This document shows positions 1-8,393 of a DNA stretch of 64,000 nt, piece after piece; position 1 is the first letter of the stretch, and every line of letters begins with the position of its first letter. The stretch is from Mesorhizobium sp. WSM3626. Its GTDB lineage: Bacteria > Pseudomonadota > Alphaproteobacteria > Rhizobiales > Rhizobiaceae. The notes beneath the pieces were generated by a model. It made no database searches and was not told the DNA's origin. It saw nothing but the letters and a program-made list of their open reading frames with translations. Both the position numbers and the translations under genes were made by a program. The DNA lies in the NCBI RefSeq assembly GCF_000513935.1, contig NZ_AZUY01000018.1:28783-92782 (forward strand), in the 5' to 3' direction.

Positions 1-1
1 T

Positions 2-1348
2 GGACCGGCCACCTTCTTTCGCGGCATCTCCAAGGTTCCGCCAGGAACCTTCATGGTGGTCGATGGCGCCAACATCCGTGCGGAGCGCTATTTCACGACG
101 CCTTTTTCACGCACGTCGCCCACCGTCGAAAGCTTCGACGAGGCGGTGAAGCTTTTTGGCGAGAAGCTTGATGAGGCGGTACGGCTCAGATTGCGCTCGG
201 ATGCGCCGTTTGGCGCATATCTTTCCGGCGGGCTCGATTCCTCGATGATCGTTGCGCTGATGAGCCGTCACATGGGCAAGCCCGTGGCGACCTATTCAGT
301 AGGGTTCGATGTGCCCGGCTCCTCCGAATTACCCTATGCCAGGCAAGTCGCCGACACCTTCGGCAGCGACCACAGTGAGCTCGTCGTGAACATGGATGCG
401 TTCACGTCGGTGTGGGAGGAGGCGGTGCTGCGGCGGGGCGCGCCGGTATCCGAGCCGTCGGACCTGCCGGTTCTGCTTTTGTCACGGCTGGCGAGCCGCA
501 CCGTCAAGATGGTGCTTACCGGCGAAGGCGCCGACGAGCTCTTGGGAGGCTATCCCAAGCATCGCGCCGAGCCGTGGGTTTCCATGTACCAGAGTCTGGT
601 GCCGGGCGGCTTGCACGAAGCCCTTGTGGGTCCCGGCGCACGCGCCCTGCCCTATGCGGCGCGGCGACTGAAGATCTTGGCCGGCGTCGCCGGCATTCGC
701 GATGCACAGGCCCGTATGGTGGCCTGGTTCGGCGGAGCAGACGGCGGACAAGCCGAAGCGCTCTATGCCGGTCCGCCCCAATCGCGCGATCTCGACCCGC
801 TGCCGTTCACGACGGATGGCGAAATCAGCCCGCTCAAACGCATGCTGCATTTCGATCAGACGTCATGGCTGCCGGATAATCTTCTCGAGCGCGGCGATCG
901 CATGATGATGGCGGGGTCGATCGAAGGGCGCATGCCATTCATGGATGTCGGCCTGGCCGAACTCGTCGCCCAATTTCCCGATGCTTTCTTGACCGGCGCG
1001 CCAAAGGGCAAGCGCGTGCTGCGATCGCTTGCAGCGCAATTGCTTCCCCGCCAGATCCTGGAGCGCAAGAAGGTCGGCTTCCGGGTACCTGTCGAGCAAT
1101 GGTTCCGTACCGGCATGTCGGATCAGCTTCGAGATCTGCTGCAGAGTGACAGCGCCACGGTGCGCAATGTCTGCAATGCGCGCGAGATAGACCGACTGAT
1201 GAGCGAGCACCTGGGTGGCGCTCACAATCACGAGAAGATCCTGTGGGCGCTTGCCAATCTGGAGCAGTTCTTCCGGGTGTTCCGGCCGACGCTCGATGCT
1301 GAACAGCCGCAAGCCGCTCAGCGACGGGTCGCCAGCGCCTTCCGATAG
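2..1348 (+). CDS. asnB: asparagine synthase (glutamine-hydrolysing), C-terminal part; 5' end outside window
   Basis: The reading frame is open from base 2, so the start and the N-terminal glutamine amidotransferase domain lie upstream of the window. The first visible residues (GPATFFRGISKVPPG) are the usual end of the amidotransferase half. The ATP-pyrophosphatase synthetase domain follows, with the P-loop SGGLDSS near base 224 and a TGEGADELLGGYP motif near base 520. The family makes asparagine from aspartate, ATP and glutamine; copies beside glycosyltransferases usually belong to exopolysaccharide or O-antigen clusters and may amidate a sugar. The two following genes on the opposite strand support that setting. 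The 3' end overlaps the convergent glycosyltransferase by about 30 bases. Confidence 0.9.
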   Translation, partial: GPATFFRGISKVPPGTFMVVDGANIRAERYFTTPFSRTSPTVESFDEAVKLFGEKLDEAVRLRLRSDAPFGAYLSGGLDSSMIVALMSRHMGKPVATYSVGFDVPGSSELPYARQVADTFGSDHSELVVNMDAFTSVWEEAVLRRGAPVSEPSDLPVLLLSRLASRTVKMVLTGEGADELLGGYPKHRAEPWVSMYQSLVPGGLHEALVGPGARALPYAARRLKILAGVAGIRDAQARMVAWFGGADGGQAEALYAGPPQSRDLDPLPFTTDGEISPLKRMLHFDQTSWLPDNLLERGDRMMMAGSIEGRMPFMDVGLAELVAQFPDAFLTGAPKGKRVLRSLAAQLLPRQILERKKVGFRVPVEQWFRTGMSDQLRDLLQSDSATVRNVCNAREIDRLMSEHLGGAHNHEKILWALANLEQFFRVFRPTLDAEQPQAAQRRVASAFR

Positions 1349-2475
1349 GCTCCCTGAAGACCTTCGATCATGGTTTCGAGGCGGAAACGCGCGTTATAGA
1401 TATCGCGCGACGCGGTTCGAAACGCTTCGCGGCGCGCGCCGTTTTCAATCAATTGCGCAAGGGCATGCGCAAGCTCTTCCGCATCGTCCGGCTTCACGCT
1501 TAGACCGTTCCGACCTTCCCTCAATACGTCGGGCACCGAGCCGACCGATGTCGCGACCAGGGCTGCGCCCGCACACGCACCCTCAAGCAGGCAAACCGGC
1601 AAGACCTCATTGCGTGACGGCAGGACGACGATATCGGCCTGCCGATAGAGCGGCAGGATCGTCTCGAGCGCCAGCCAGCCGGTGAATTCCACCTGGCCGA
1701 AAAGCCCTGAACTTATGGCGCGGTCGCGGAAGGCGGCGACATCGCCGGCACCCGCGAAGGTCGCGCGCCATTGCGGCAGATCCTTCGGCAGCAGCGCAAG
1801 TGCCTGAAGCAATACCCCGGCGCCTTTGGCCTCGGTGAGGTTGCCGGCAAACAACAGTCGAACGGGCGCATTCTCCTCGCGCGGTTGCGGTGCATCAAAA
1901 GCGAAGTCGGCGACGCCATTGGACACGACGTCGAAGCGATCCGGCGGCATGTGATAAAAGTGGGCGACGAAGTCTCGCCAGTAATCGCCAAGCACGATGA
2001 TGGCGTCGGCTCGCTCAAAGACAAGGCGCAAGACACGGACCCAGCCGCGTTGCGCATCTCCGGGCTTGGGAAAGGCCGAGCCATGAAAGTGGACGACCGT
2101 GGCCGCGCCGGCCAATCGCGCCATGGACTGCATGACCCATTTCCTCCACGACGATGCATTCGTCGCGGTGTTGAGGTGGACGATGTCATACCGGCGGGTT
2201 GCCAGCAGCCAGCCATAGCGGATCAATGCGAACGGGAAATGTGCCAGCCAACCGACACCGGACGCGTCGCCCCGCGAGGCCAGGAAATCCATCTCGATCG
2301 CACTGCCGGCCGTCGAACGAAGCTGTTCATCAACGTGAGAAAACAGCGTCTCGATCCCGCCACGGCCTTTCAGGCCCCGCGGAACGACACAGAGGACCCG
2401 TATTCGATCCAAAAGGTCACACAACCCTTCGAAGCGCCGACCTGGGCGCGGGTGCACGACAGTCGATGACTTCAA
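1318..2475 (-). CDS. glycosyltransferase family 4 (GT-B fold)
   Basis: About 385 residues. The N-terminal Rossmann half starts with IRVLCVVPRGLKGRGGIET and the C-terminal half carries the donor-binding GNLTEAKGAGVLLQAL segment and an E-x7-E motif in RNEVLPVCLLEGAC, as in GT4 retaining glycosyltransferases. It should transfer a nucleotide-activated sugar onto a growing lipid-linked or surface glycan at the cytoplasmic membrane face. The TTG at 2475 overlaps the upstream gene by 59 bases; a TTG at 2412, just before the IRVLCVV strand, would remove the overlap and is a plausible real start. It lies downstream of the propeller protein on the same strand, so the two are probably co-transcribed. 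Substrate unknown. Confidence 0.85.
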   Translation of the reverse strand: MKSSTVVHPRPGRRFEGLCDLLDRIRVLCVVPRGLKGRGGIETLFSHVDEQLRSTAGSAIEMDFLASRGDASGVGWLAHFPFALIRYGWLLATRRYDIVHLNTATNASSWRKWVMQSMARLAGAATVVHFHGSAFPKPGDAQRGWVRVLRLVFERADAIIVLGDYWRDFVAHFYHMPPDRFDVVSNGVADFAFDAPQPREENAPVRLLFAGNLTEAKGAGVLLQALALLPKDLPQWRATFAGAGDVAAFRDRAISSGLFGQVEFTGWLALETILPLYRQADIVVLPSRNEVLPVCLLEGACAGAALVATSVGSVPDVLREGRNGLSVKPDDAEELAHALAQLIENGARREAFRTASRDIYNARFRLETMIEGLQGAYRKALATRR

Positions 2476-3898
2476 GATGATCGCTGCTGTTGAGAGTATG
2501 GATCATCGGATAAGGTCTCTTTGCCGAAGCAAGAATGGGCACTGGTAAGGTCAAATGCACCTTCGTCTCGTCCAACTCGACAAGGTCGGCAAGTCCGAGC
2601 CCGCCGCCATAATTGTCCGTGCCGTTCTGCAATGGCAATATGATGCGATCGCCCATACGCACAAAACAGCCTCCGGGCCGGGCTGCGGCGCGATCGATTC
2701 TCACCGGATTGCTCCGGTGCGGGAACCATGGTCCCTCCAGGGCCTGCGCATAATAGACCACGAGGGTGTCCGAGGCGCTGCCGTAGCCGTCGCGTTCGGT
2801 CGCGAACAGCCAAAGCTTGCCGCCATGCTCCAGCAGGGTCGCATCGAAAAGTTCGCGATCCGGAATCAGGACCGAATGCCGAACCCACCGGTCCGGGAAC
2901 GACTCAGCCCGGTATAGAACCAGATCTCCACCCGAACCGCCCTCGGGAAGCATCCAGATCTGGCCGCCATGACTGAACACTTGCGGATAGGACAGATGAT
3001 AGGGTTCCTCGATCACCACACGCGGCACGGTTGGAGCGCCGTCTCGGAAGACCTCGGTCACGGAAATCACCGCTTTGGTACTGGCATGGCAAAAGTCTTC
3101 AATGAATATGAAATATCGCCCCTGCCATTCAAACGGAAACGGATCAGCATAGAAACGATCGCCATCATCGGGCAGATCGATCCAGGGTTCTCCGGCCAGG
3201 AGACCCGTGGCCGCGACGGTCTGGCCATTGTGAAACCGGTAGCTCACCCGCCAACGATTGAGGCGGAACCCCAAGCGCCTGGCCGCCCCTGCTGTTTGCC
3301 GGGGTATGGTTGAAAGAAGGTAGGTACCGATCAGCTGTCCATCGGTTGGACACTGACGCGCGCGCCCTGTCGGTTCGGATCGGGCCTTGTGGCCCTTGAG
3401 GAAATGATCCGTCGTGTCCACCAGCAGTGTGCACATGCGCGCCAGAATGTCATTGAGCCCGCGAAGGATCGAAAGCCGGCTGTCGACCATGGGGGCCGCG
3501 CGCGCGATGCGTTCACCATCCAGAATGATTTCGATATCGGGAAGGCCGCCGGCCATCAACACCCGGGCTGCTTCGGCAATTGACGCGGAGCTCGCGAAGC
3601 CCGGGCGAAGGCCGGGAGAGGCAATAGGCAGCATGACGCCGGTCAGATCGATACGCAGTTCAGCGTCAGGCCGGGACCGGGACAGTTCCACGCCCTCGAC
3701 AGGTTCAAGAAGGTCATGGCCCCGAATCTGCACTGCCTTGCGCTCAAGGCGCAGAATATAGCCAAGCGGCCATTGTACCCCGGGCGCCGCAACGCCGACC
3801 AGCGCAACGTCATGACCTTTCTCGGCCAGCCGCTTGGCGACAAGCATGTGCACCGAACACACATTGTCATCAGGAACAAGTATATCAATTCTGCTCAT
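2417..3898 (-). CDS. two-domain polysaccharide-cluster protein: formyltransferase-like N-terminus and GH43-like beta-propeller
   Basis: I chose the ATG at 3898 (493 aa, MSRIDILVPDDNV) because the open frame further upstream is arginine-rich, low-quality sequence. The N-terminal ~150 residues look like a nucleotide-binding fold of the type seen in formyltransferase-like proteins (inferred from overall shape, weak). The C-terminal ~280 residues have repeated blade-like motifs (FYADPFPFEWQGRYFIFIED, PQVFSHGGQIWMLPE, DATLLEHGGKLWLFAT), matching my memory of the five-bladed propeller at the N-terminus of glucosamine inositolphosphorylceramide transferases. Its position beside a GT4 enzyme and asparagine synthase suggests surface-glycan modification. 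The catalytic role is not established. Confidence 0.6.
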   Translation of the reverse strand: MSRIDILVPDDNVCSVHMLVAKRLAEKGHDVALVGVAAPGVQWPLGYILRLERKAVQIRGHDLLEPVEGVELSRSRPDAELRIDLTGVMLPIASPGLRPGFASSASIAEAARVLMAGGLPDIEIILDGERIARAAPMVDSRLSILRGLNDILARMCTLLVDTTDHFLKGHKARSEPTGRARQCPTDGQLIGTYLLSTIPRQTAGAARRLGFRLNRWRVSYRFHNGQTVAATGLLAGEPWIDLPDDGDRFYADPFPFEWQGRYFIFIEDFCHASTKAVISVTEVFRDGAPTVPRVVIEEPYHLSYPQVFSHGGQIWMLPEGGSGGDLVLYRAESFPDRWVRHSVLIPDRELFDATLLEHGGKLWLFATERDGYGSASDTLVVYYAQALEGPWFPHRSNPVRIDRAAARPGGCFVRMGDRIILPLQNGTDNYGGGLGLADLVELDETKVHLTLPVPILASAKRPYPMIHTLNSSDHLEVIDCRAPAPRSALRRVV

Positions 3899-4133
3899 CG
3901 GGATTCCGTCAGCGAAGGTCGAGAGACTATGAGAACCAGTTGCTAAGTTCGGCTTAATACCGCGGACTCTGTAAGGTGTGTTCGGCGCTGTGCCTTCTGC
4001 CGACCACCGAGACGTGCGACAGCATCGCTTTCTCACTCGGTGCACGTGGCAATGGGTCGAGCCATTCCGACGGTCTCACCGGCAGGCTTGCGCATGGAAG
4101 TCTCCCGAGCAATGCTGCGGCAGTGGAGGAATC

Positions 4134-4565
4134 ATGCGGAAAGTCCTGATAGCGGTACTGCTGGCCGCGGCTGCACTTTATGCAAATTGTGCCCTGGCAT
4201 TGGACAGCAGCGGAACCCCCGTCGTCGTGACGCCACTCGCATCACGCACGACCACTGCATCAGGTCGGCCGATCACGCTGCCGCAGAAGAACGTGCAGGT
4301 GCTGGTCTCGACCTATGAGATCAGGCCCGGCGCGACCTTGCCGGTCCATCGCCATCCCTTCCCGCGCTACGCCTATGTCGAGGCTGGAACATTGAAGGTC
4401 ACCAACGTCGAGACCGGCAACAGCAACGTCTACAAGACAGGTGATTTCATCATCGAGATGATCGGCCAATGGCATCAGGCCACCAATATTGGTGACGGGC
4501 CGGTCAAGCTCCTGGTGATCGATCAGGTCGAGGAAGGCGCCAAGAACACGGAATTGCGCCAGTAG
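4134..4565 (+). CDS. secreted single-domain cupin protein
   Basis: The start at ATG 4134 is set by GGAGGA at 4125-4130. The 143-aa product has an N-terminal signal peptide (MRKVLIAVLLAAAALYANCALA) followed by one cupin barrel. The metal-binding motif is visible as PGATLPVHRHPFPRYAYVEAG, with a second motif around GQWHQATN. Exported cupins of this size usually bind a metal in the periplasm, but the substrate cannot be read from the sequence. The gene stands alone; it converges on the AhpD-like gene and a GC-rich hairpin lies between the two stop codons. Confidence 0.75.
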   Translation: MRKVLIAVLLAAAALYANCALALDSSGTPVVVTPLASRTTTASGRPITLPQKNVQVLVSTYEIRPGATLPVHRHPFPRYAYVEAGTLKVTNVETGNSNVYKTGDFIIEMIGQWHQATNIGDGPVKLLVIDQVEEGAKNTELRQ

Positions 4566-4587
4566 CCACCAAGACTATGCCCGCGCC

Positions 4588-4621
4588 CGAGGGCGGGAGG
4601 GCAATGCCCCGCCCGCCCTCG
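4588..4621. terminator. GC-rich hairpin between convergent genes
   Basis: CGAGGGCGGG (4588-4597) pairs with CCCGCCCTCG (4612-4621), and GGGC/GCCC stack inside it. It lies between the stop codons of the cupin gene and the AhpD-like gene. There is no strong T-run on either side, so a bidirectional terminator role is inferred from position. Confidence 0.45.
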
Positions 4622-4648
4622 CCTCGCGGACCATTCGAAACCAGGCGC

Positions 4649-5104
4649 CTAGCCCCAGGCGCCAACCGGCTGCCGGGTCGTTGCGTTCAGCCTATTGAAG
4701 GCGTTGATCAGGGCGATCTGGATGACCAGTGCGGCAAGCGCCTTCTCGTCATAATGCCGGGCCGCTTCATCCCAGACATCGTCCGGCACTGCGTCCGGCC
4801 GGTCGGCGAGCCTGGTGCCGGCTTCTGCCAGCGCCAATGCCGCGCGCTCGGCGTCGGTGAAATACGGCGTCTCCCGCCAAGCCGCCAGCGCAAAGATGCG
4901 CTCGTCCTTTTCTCCGGCCTCCTTCAATTCGCGCGCATGCATGTCGACGCAGACGCTGCAATTATTGATCTGGCTGGCGCGCAGATGAATGAGCTTGCGC
5001 GTCACATAGGGCACGTCGGCCGCCTCGGTCGACTTGTCCAGCGCCAGCAGCGCCTGCACCGAACCGGGGATGAGCATCACCGGGTTCTTGATCCTTGCTT
5101 GCAT
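4649..5104 (-). CDS. carboxymuconolactone decarboxylase / AhpD-like alkylhydroperoxidase family protein
   Basis: The start at ATG 5104 (MQARIKNPVMLIPG) follows an AAGGAGAAGG ribosome-binding site; the product is 151 aa. The all-helical AhpD core carries the redox motif NNCSVCVDMHA, with the CxxC pair and following His that relay protons and electrons in AhpD-like peroxidases. Single-domain members of this size use the cysteine pair to reduce peroxides, although the physiological reductant is unknown here. The next gene upstream on the same strand is an AHSA1-type protein about 100 bases away, so the two may share a transcript. Confidence 0.85.
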   Translation of the reverse strand: MQARIKNPVMLIPGSVQALLALDKSTEAADVPYVTRKLIHLRASQINNCSVCVDMHARELKEAGEKDERIFALAAWRETPYFTDAERAALALAEAGTRLADRPDAVPDDVWDEAARHYDEKALAALVIQIALINAFNRLNATTRQPVGAWG

Positions 5105-5207
5105 GATCCTTCTCCTTTTGAATTGTTTCTCCGGGCGTGTTTTCCCGGCCCGGACGCCTCGCATCCAGGATTCGAACTTGATAAAACTGTTGGCTGCCTG
5201 CCGCGTA

Positions 5208-5636
5208 TCAGGCCTGTGTTGCGGTAACCTGTTCGAGCCGTTCGAGAATGCGCGGCCAGCCACTTCCCATGCCGATATAGCCACGCTCGTCGGCCGGCCG
5301 GAATCCCGACTGCTCCATTCGCACCCGGGTCGCCACACCCTCGGGCGTCAGTGACCACGTCACCACGGTTTTCAACCCGCTGTCCGATTCCGTCCCATCG
5401 CCCCAACTGTAGGCCAGCAGCCGCGGCGCCTCGACTTTCAGCACCACGCAGTTCGTCACGCCGGACCATCCGGGAACTGGTGTCGCACGCAGTGTGAAGC
5501 GATGCCCCTCTTGCGCAGCGAAGTCATTCTGCATGAGCCATTCGCCGACGAGTGCTGGCACGGTCAGTGCCCGCCATATCTTTTCCGCCGAATATGGAAT
5601 CAGCCTTTCGACGACAATCGATTTGGTTTCCGTCAT
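5208..5636 (-). CDS. SRPBCC / AHSA1 (START-like) domain protein
   Basis: The ATG at 5636 (MTETKSIVVERLIPYSAEKIW) is preceded by GAGGAG; the product is 142 aa. A single helix-grip (Bet v1/START-like) fold of the AHSA1 family is recognisable from the N-terminal strand, SAEKIWRALTVPALVGEWLM, and the C-terminal helix GSGWPRILERLEQV. These proteins bind small hydrophobic ligands and are commonly encoded with an ArsR-family repressor. No ArsR gene is present here, although an ArsR-like palindrome lies upstream at 5710-5727. Confidence 0.8.
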   Translation of the reverse strand: MTETKSIVVERLIPYSAEKIWRALTVPALVGEWLMQNDFAAQEGHRFTLRATPVPGWSGVTNCVVLKVEAPRLLAYSWGDGTESDSGLKTVVTWSLTPEGVATRVRMEQSGFRPADERGYIGMGSGWPRILERLEQVTATQA

Positions 5637-5709
5637 GCCTCGCTCCTCTCGTTGTTGTCGTCGTGCCACGCACGCGCAATCAATAACCCGTCAGCTATAG
5701 ATTATTACT

Positions 5710-5727
5710 CATAACCATGCGGTTATG
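5710..5727. promoter_or_regulatory. 7-bp-arm palindrome, candidate ArsR-type operator
   Basis: CATAACC (5710-5716), spacer ATGC, GGTTATG (5717-5727) is a perfect inverted repeat in the gap between the divergent AHSA1-type gene and cutC. The form resembles operators of ArsR-family repressors that control AHSA1 genes. The link is by analogy; the regulator must be encoded elsewhere. Confidence 0.45.
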
Positions 5728-5848
5728 CGATTGTCAAGTAAGGAATCTGCCGTCTGGTCCAAATGGCGGCATAGGGTTCGCGCTTTCGCGTCAGCCGTCC
5801 TGGTGCTAGGGCTCTCCACGACGTCATGAACTGGATTGCCCCTTGAGC

Positions 5849-6601
5849 ATGGAAACTCGCCCGCCGCTGATCGAAATCTGTGTCGAAGGCATCGATGGCC
5901 TGCTCGCCGCGCAGGCCGCAGGCGCCGACCGGGTCGAACTCTGCGCCAGTCTGGTCGAGGGCGGCATCACGCCGAGTCTTGGCACTGTGCACGCCGCGCT
6001 CGACCAGGCGACCGTCCCGTTCCACGTCATGGTGCGGCCACGCGGTGGCGATTTTCTCTACAGCGAGACTGAATACCGCTCGATGCTGGCCGACGTCACC
6101 GCGCTCCGCGAGCTCGGTGTGCCCGGCGTGGTGTTCGGCTGCCTGAACGCCGACGGCGCCATCGATGAGAAGCGCATGGGCGAACTGACCGAGGCCGCCG
6201 GGCCCTTGAACGTCACCTGCCACCGCGCCTTCGACATGACGCGCGATCCGGCCGAGGCACTGGAGGCGCTGATCCGCTGCAAGGTCGGCCGCGTGCTGAC
6301 CAGCGGCCAGCGCGACACGGCGATCGAGGGCTTGCCGTTGCTGGAAGAGCTGGTGCGTCAGGCCGGCGACCGGATCATCATTCTCGGCTGCGGCGGGCTC
6401 GATCTCGGCAACATTGCCGAGGTGCGCGCAAGGACCGGCCTGGCCGAAATGCACTTCGCCGCCCTCAAGGAAGTGCCGAGCGCCATGCGCTACCGCAATC
6501 CGAAGGTCGGCATGGGCGGCTCCGATCTCGACCGCGAGTATCGCAACACACTGACCGACACACCGCTGGTGGCGGCGACAATCGCGGCGGCCAAGGCATG
6601 A
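5849..6601 (+). CDS. cutC: CutC family protein (copper homeostasis family)
   Basis: About 250 aa; the likely start is ATG 5849, with a TTG two codons upstream (5843) as alternative. It has a TIM barrel with the family motifs IEICVEGIDGLLAAQAAGAD, VELCASLVEGGITPS and VTCHRAFDMTRDP. CutC was first tied to copper tolerance in E. coli, but that assignment has been disputed and the biochemical role is unsettled. Its stop overlaps the start of the following acetyltransferase by four bases (ATGA), so the two are translationally coupled. Confidence 0.88.
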   Translation: METRPPLIEICVEGIDGLLAAQAAGADRVELCASLVEGGITPSLGTVHAALDQATVPFHVMVRPRGGDFLYSETEYRSMLADVTALRELGVPGVVFGCLNADGAIDEKRMGELTEAAGPLNVTCHRAFDMTRDPAEALEALIRCKVGRVLTSGQRDTAIEGLPLLEELVRQAGDRIIILGCGGLDLGNIAEVRARTGLAEMHFAALKEVPSAMRYRNPKVGMGGSDLDREYRNTLTDTPLVAATIAAAKA

Positions 6602-7086
6602 CCTCTCCCATAGACCGCATAGCGCAGGACGACGAAGCCGCCATACTGGCGCTCAACAACGAGCACGCCGCCGAATTGTCGTGGCTCGAAGCCGAACGGC
6701 TGTCCTTCCTGCTCGGCGAGTCCTTCTATGCCCGCCGCATCGGCGATCTCGAAGCCTTCATCATGACCTTCGACCAGGATGCGAATTATGACAGTCCGAA
6801 CTTCGTCTGGTTCCGCGAGCGCTACGAGCGCTTCATCTATGTCGACCGCGTCGTCGTGGCGGCGCACGCAAGAGGCCGCGGCCATGCTCGCCGGCTCTAT
6901 CGGGACCTGTTCGACCAGGCGGAGAGCGCCGGCCACACACTGGTTACCTGCGAGGTCAACACCGACCCGCCCAACCCCGCCTCGGATGCCTTCCACGCCG
7001 CTCTCGGCTTCGCCGAAGTCGGCGACGCGGTGATCCATGGCGGCAAGAAGGCGGTGCGCTATTATATCAGGCAGATCGCCGCCTGA
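6598..7086 (+). CDS. GNAT family N-acetyltransferase
   Basis: 162 aa, starting at the ATG that overlaps the cutC stop. The acetyl-CoA binding motif is seen in VVVAAHARGRGHARRLYRDL, followed by the beta-5 strand HTLVTCEVNTDPPNPASDAF and the C-terminal ALGFAEVGDAVIHGGKKAVR typical of the GCN5 fold. The substrate is unknown. The four-base overlap with cutC shows that they form a two-gene operon. Confidence 0.85.
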   Translation: MTSPIDRIAQDDEAAILALNNEHAAELSWLEAERLSFLLGESFYARRIGDLEAFIMTFDQDANYDSPNFVWFRERYERFIYVDRVVVAAHARGRGHARRLYRDLFDQAESAGHTLVTCEVNTDPPNPASDAFHAALGFAEVGDAVIHGGKKAVRYYIRQIAA

Positions 7087-7108
7087 TCCGATGGCGCTCG
7101 GCGTTCAT

Positions 7109-8131
7109 TCACCAATTGCGGTTGAGCCATTCGCGCGCTGGGCGCTCGATGAGGTAGTAGCTGCAGAGCGCGCAGGCGAAAACCCCGGCCAGCATCGGCC
7201 ATGGATTGCTGCCCTGCTCGTAGACGAATTTGTAGAAGGGCTGCTGCCACAGATAGAGCGAATACGACCACAGACCCAGTGTCGTCATCGGCAGGGATGA
7301 CAGCCATCCGGACAAGAACCGCGTGCTGAAATCCAGCGCATTGATAGCAGTCGCCAGCAATGGCACCGCGACCAGGTAGTGGATCGGTGTCGGTACTGAA
7401 TCCATGAACAGGAAAACCGCGCCAACGGCCGCCGCAACGGCGACATAGGGGCCCTTCAACAAGGCCGGCAGCTTGCCGTCGGCCTTGAGCAGGCAGACCG
7501 CGGCCGACAGCAGGATCGAGGCGATGTGCACATCGGTGCGCCAGTACGTGGCTTCATAATCCATGTGCAGGAACCAGTAGGAAACCGCGCCATTGGCCAT
7601 GGCCAGCAAGGCCAGGACCAGCAGCAGCGGGACGACACGGCTGCGGCTGGCGACGATTGCGCTGATCGCCGCCAGGATGATGTAGGCATGCTCTTCGATA
7701 CAGAGCGACCAGATGTGGTCGAGTGCGCCGGCCCGGTTCAGGAGAATTCCGGCATAGTTGTAGGTGAATGTCAGCGCCGTCAGGGCCGCCTTCCATTTGA
7801 AGACGATGAACGTGCCTGAGAGCGCGATCATGGCGACGACGACAAAGACCAGAAGCGCCGGATAGATGCGCGAGAAGCGGCGTTTGAAGAATTTCTTCAG
7901 CGGATAGCGTTCGATGAACAGGATTTCGGCCATCAGCCGGCCGCTGAGCACGAAGAAGAATTCGACGCCCAGCACGCCCAGATTGATTCCGGGAACGGGA
8001 AAAAAATGCCCAATCAGCACCAGGGCGATCGACAGACCGCGCCAGCCGTCGAGATAGGCCAGCCTTGTCCTGGCCGATCGGTCGACGATCGTTTGGGACG
8101 GCACCAAATGGGTCGCGGAAATTTCGGACAT
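7109..8131 (-). CDS. acyltransferase family 3 (OafA/YrhL-type) membrane protein
   Basis: I place the start at ATG 8131 (MSEISATHLVPSQTIVDRSA), giving 340 aa; reading further upstream would pass through a hairpin and cysteine-rich sequence atypical of the family. The signature RLAYLDGWRGLSIALVLIGH contains the catalytic-type His, followed by an FFVLSGRLM segment and about ten membrane helices. Members transfer acyl groups such as acetate from the cytoplasm to sugars of exopolysaccharide, O-antigen or Nod factors. The target is not evident. The start region is folded into a hairpin (8138-8161) that includes the ribosome-binding site. Confidence 0.85.
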   Translation of the reverse strand: MSEISATHLVPSQTIVDRSARTRLAYLDGWRGLSIALVLIGHFFPVPGINLGVLGVEFFFVLSGRLMAEILFIERYPLKKFFKRRFSRIYPALLVFVVVAMIALSGTFIVFKWKAALTALTFTYNYAGILLNRAGALDHIWSLCIEEHAYIILAAISAIVASRSRVVPLLLVLALLAMANGAVSYWFLHMDYEATYWRTDVHIASILLSAAVCLLKADGKLPALLKGPYVAVAAAVGAVFLFMDSVPTPIHYLVAVPLLATAINALDFSTRFLSGWLSSLPMTTLGLWSYSLYLWQQPFYKFVYEQGSNPWPMLAGVFACALCSYYLIERPAREWLNRNW

Positions 8132-8137
8132 GCCGAT

Positions 8138-8161
8138 CCTTTCGCATTGATATGCGAAAGG
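8138..8161 (-). promoter_or_regulatory. hairpin sequestering the ribosome-binding site of the acyltransferase
   Basis: CCTTTCGCAT (8138-8147) and ATGCGAAAGG (8152-8161) form a perfect 10-bp inverted repeat with a 4-nt loop, ending 6 bases before the ATG at 8131. In the minus-strand RNA one arm contains the only purine-rich Shine-Dalgarno candidate (GAAAGG), so folding would hide it. It could alternatively be a protein-binding operator. Confidence 0.5.
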
Positions 8162-8393
8162 GCACGGCTGTACGCCTTCCGAACCCGGCTCGCATTCTCC
8201 GCCCGCCCCATACTGCAGTGCAATATAAGTTTGTGCAAGTGCGAGATTGGTGCCGGTGCATTCCCGGGCAGGCATGGGTCAGAATCGTTTCAAGCAAACA
8301 TAGGATGCGGCGGCCGGAAACCGGGCAGCTACAGGCGCCAGGAACGAAAAAGGGCCGTGACAGCCCCTTTCCTTGTCCGCAATCGATCTTGCG

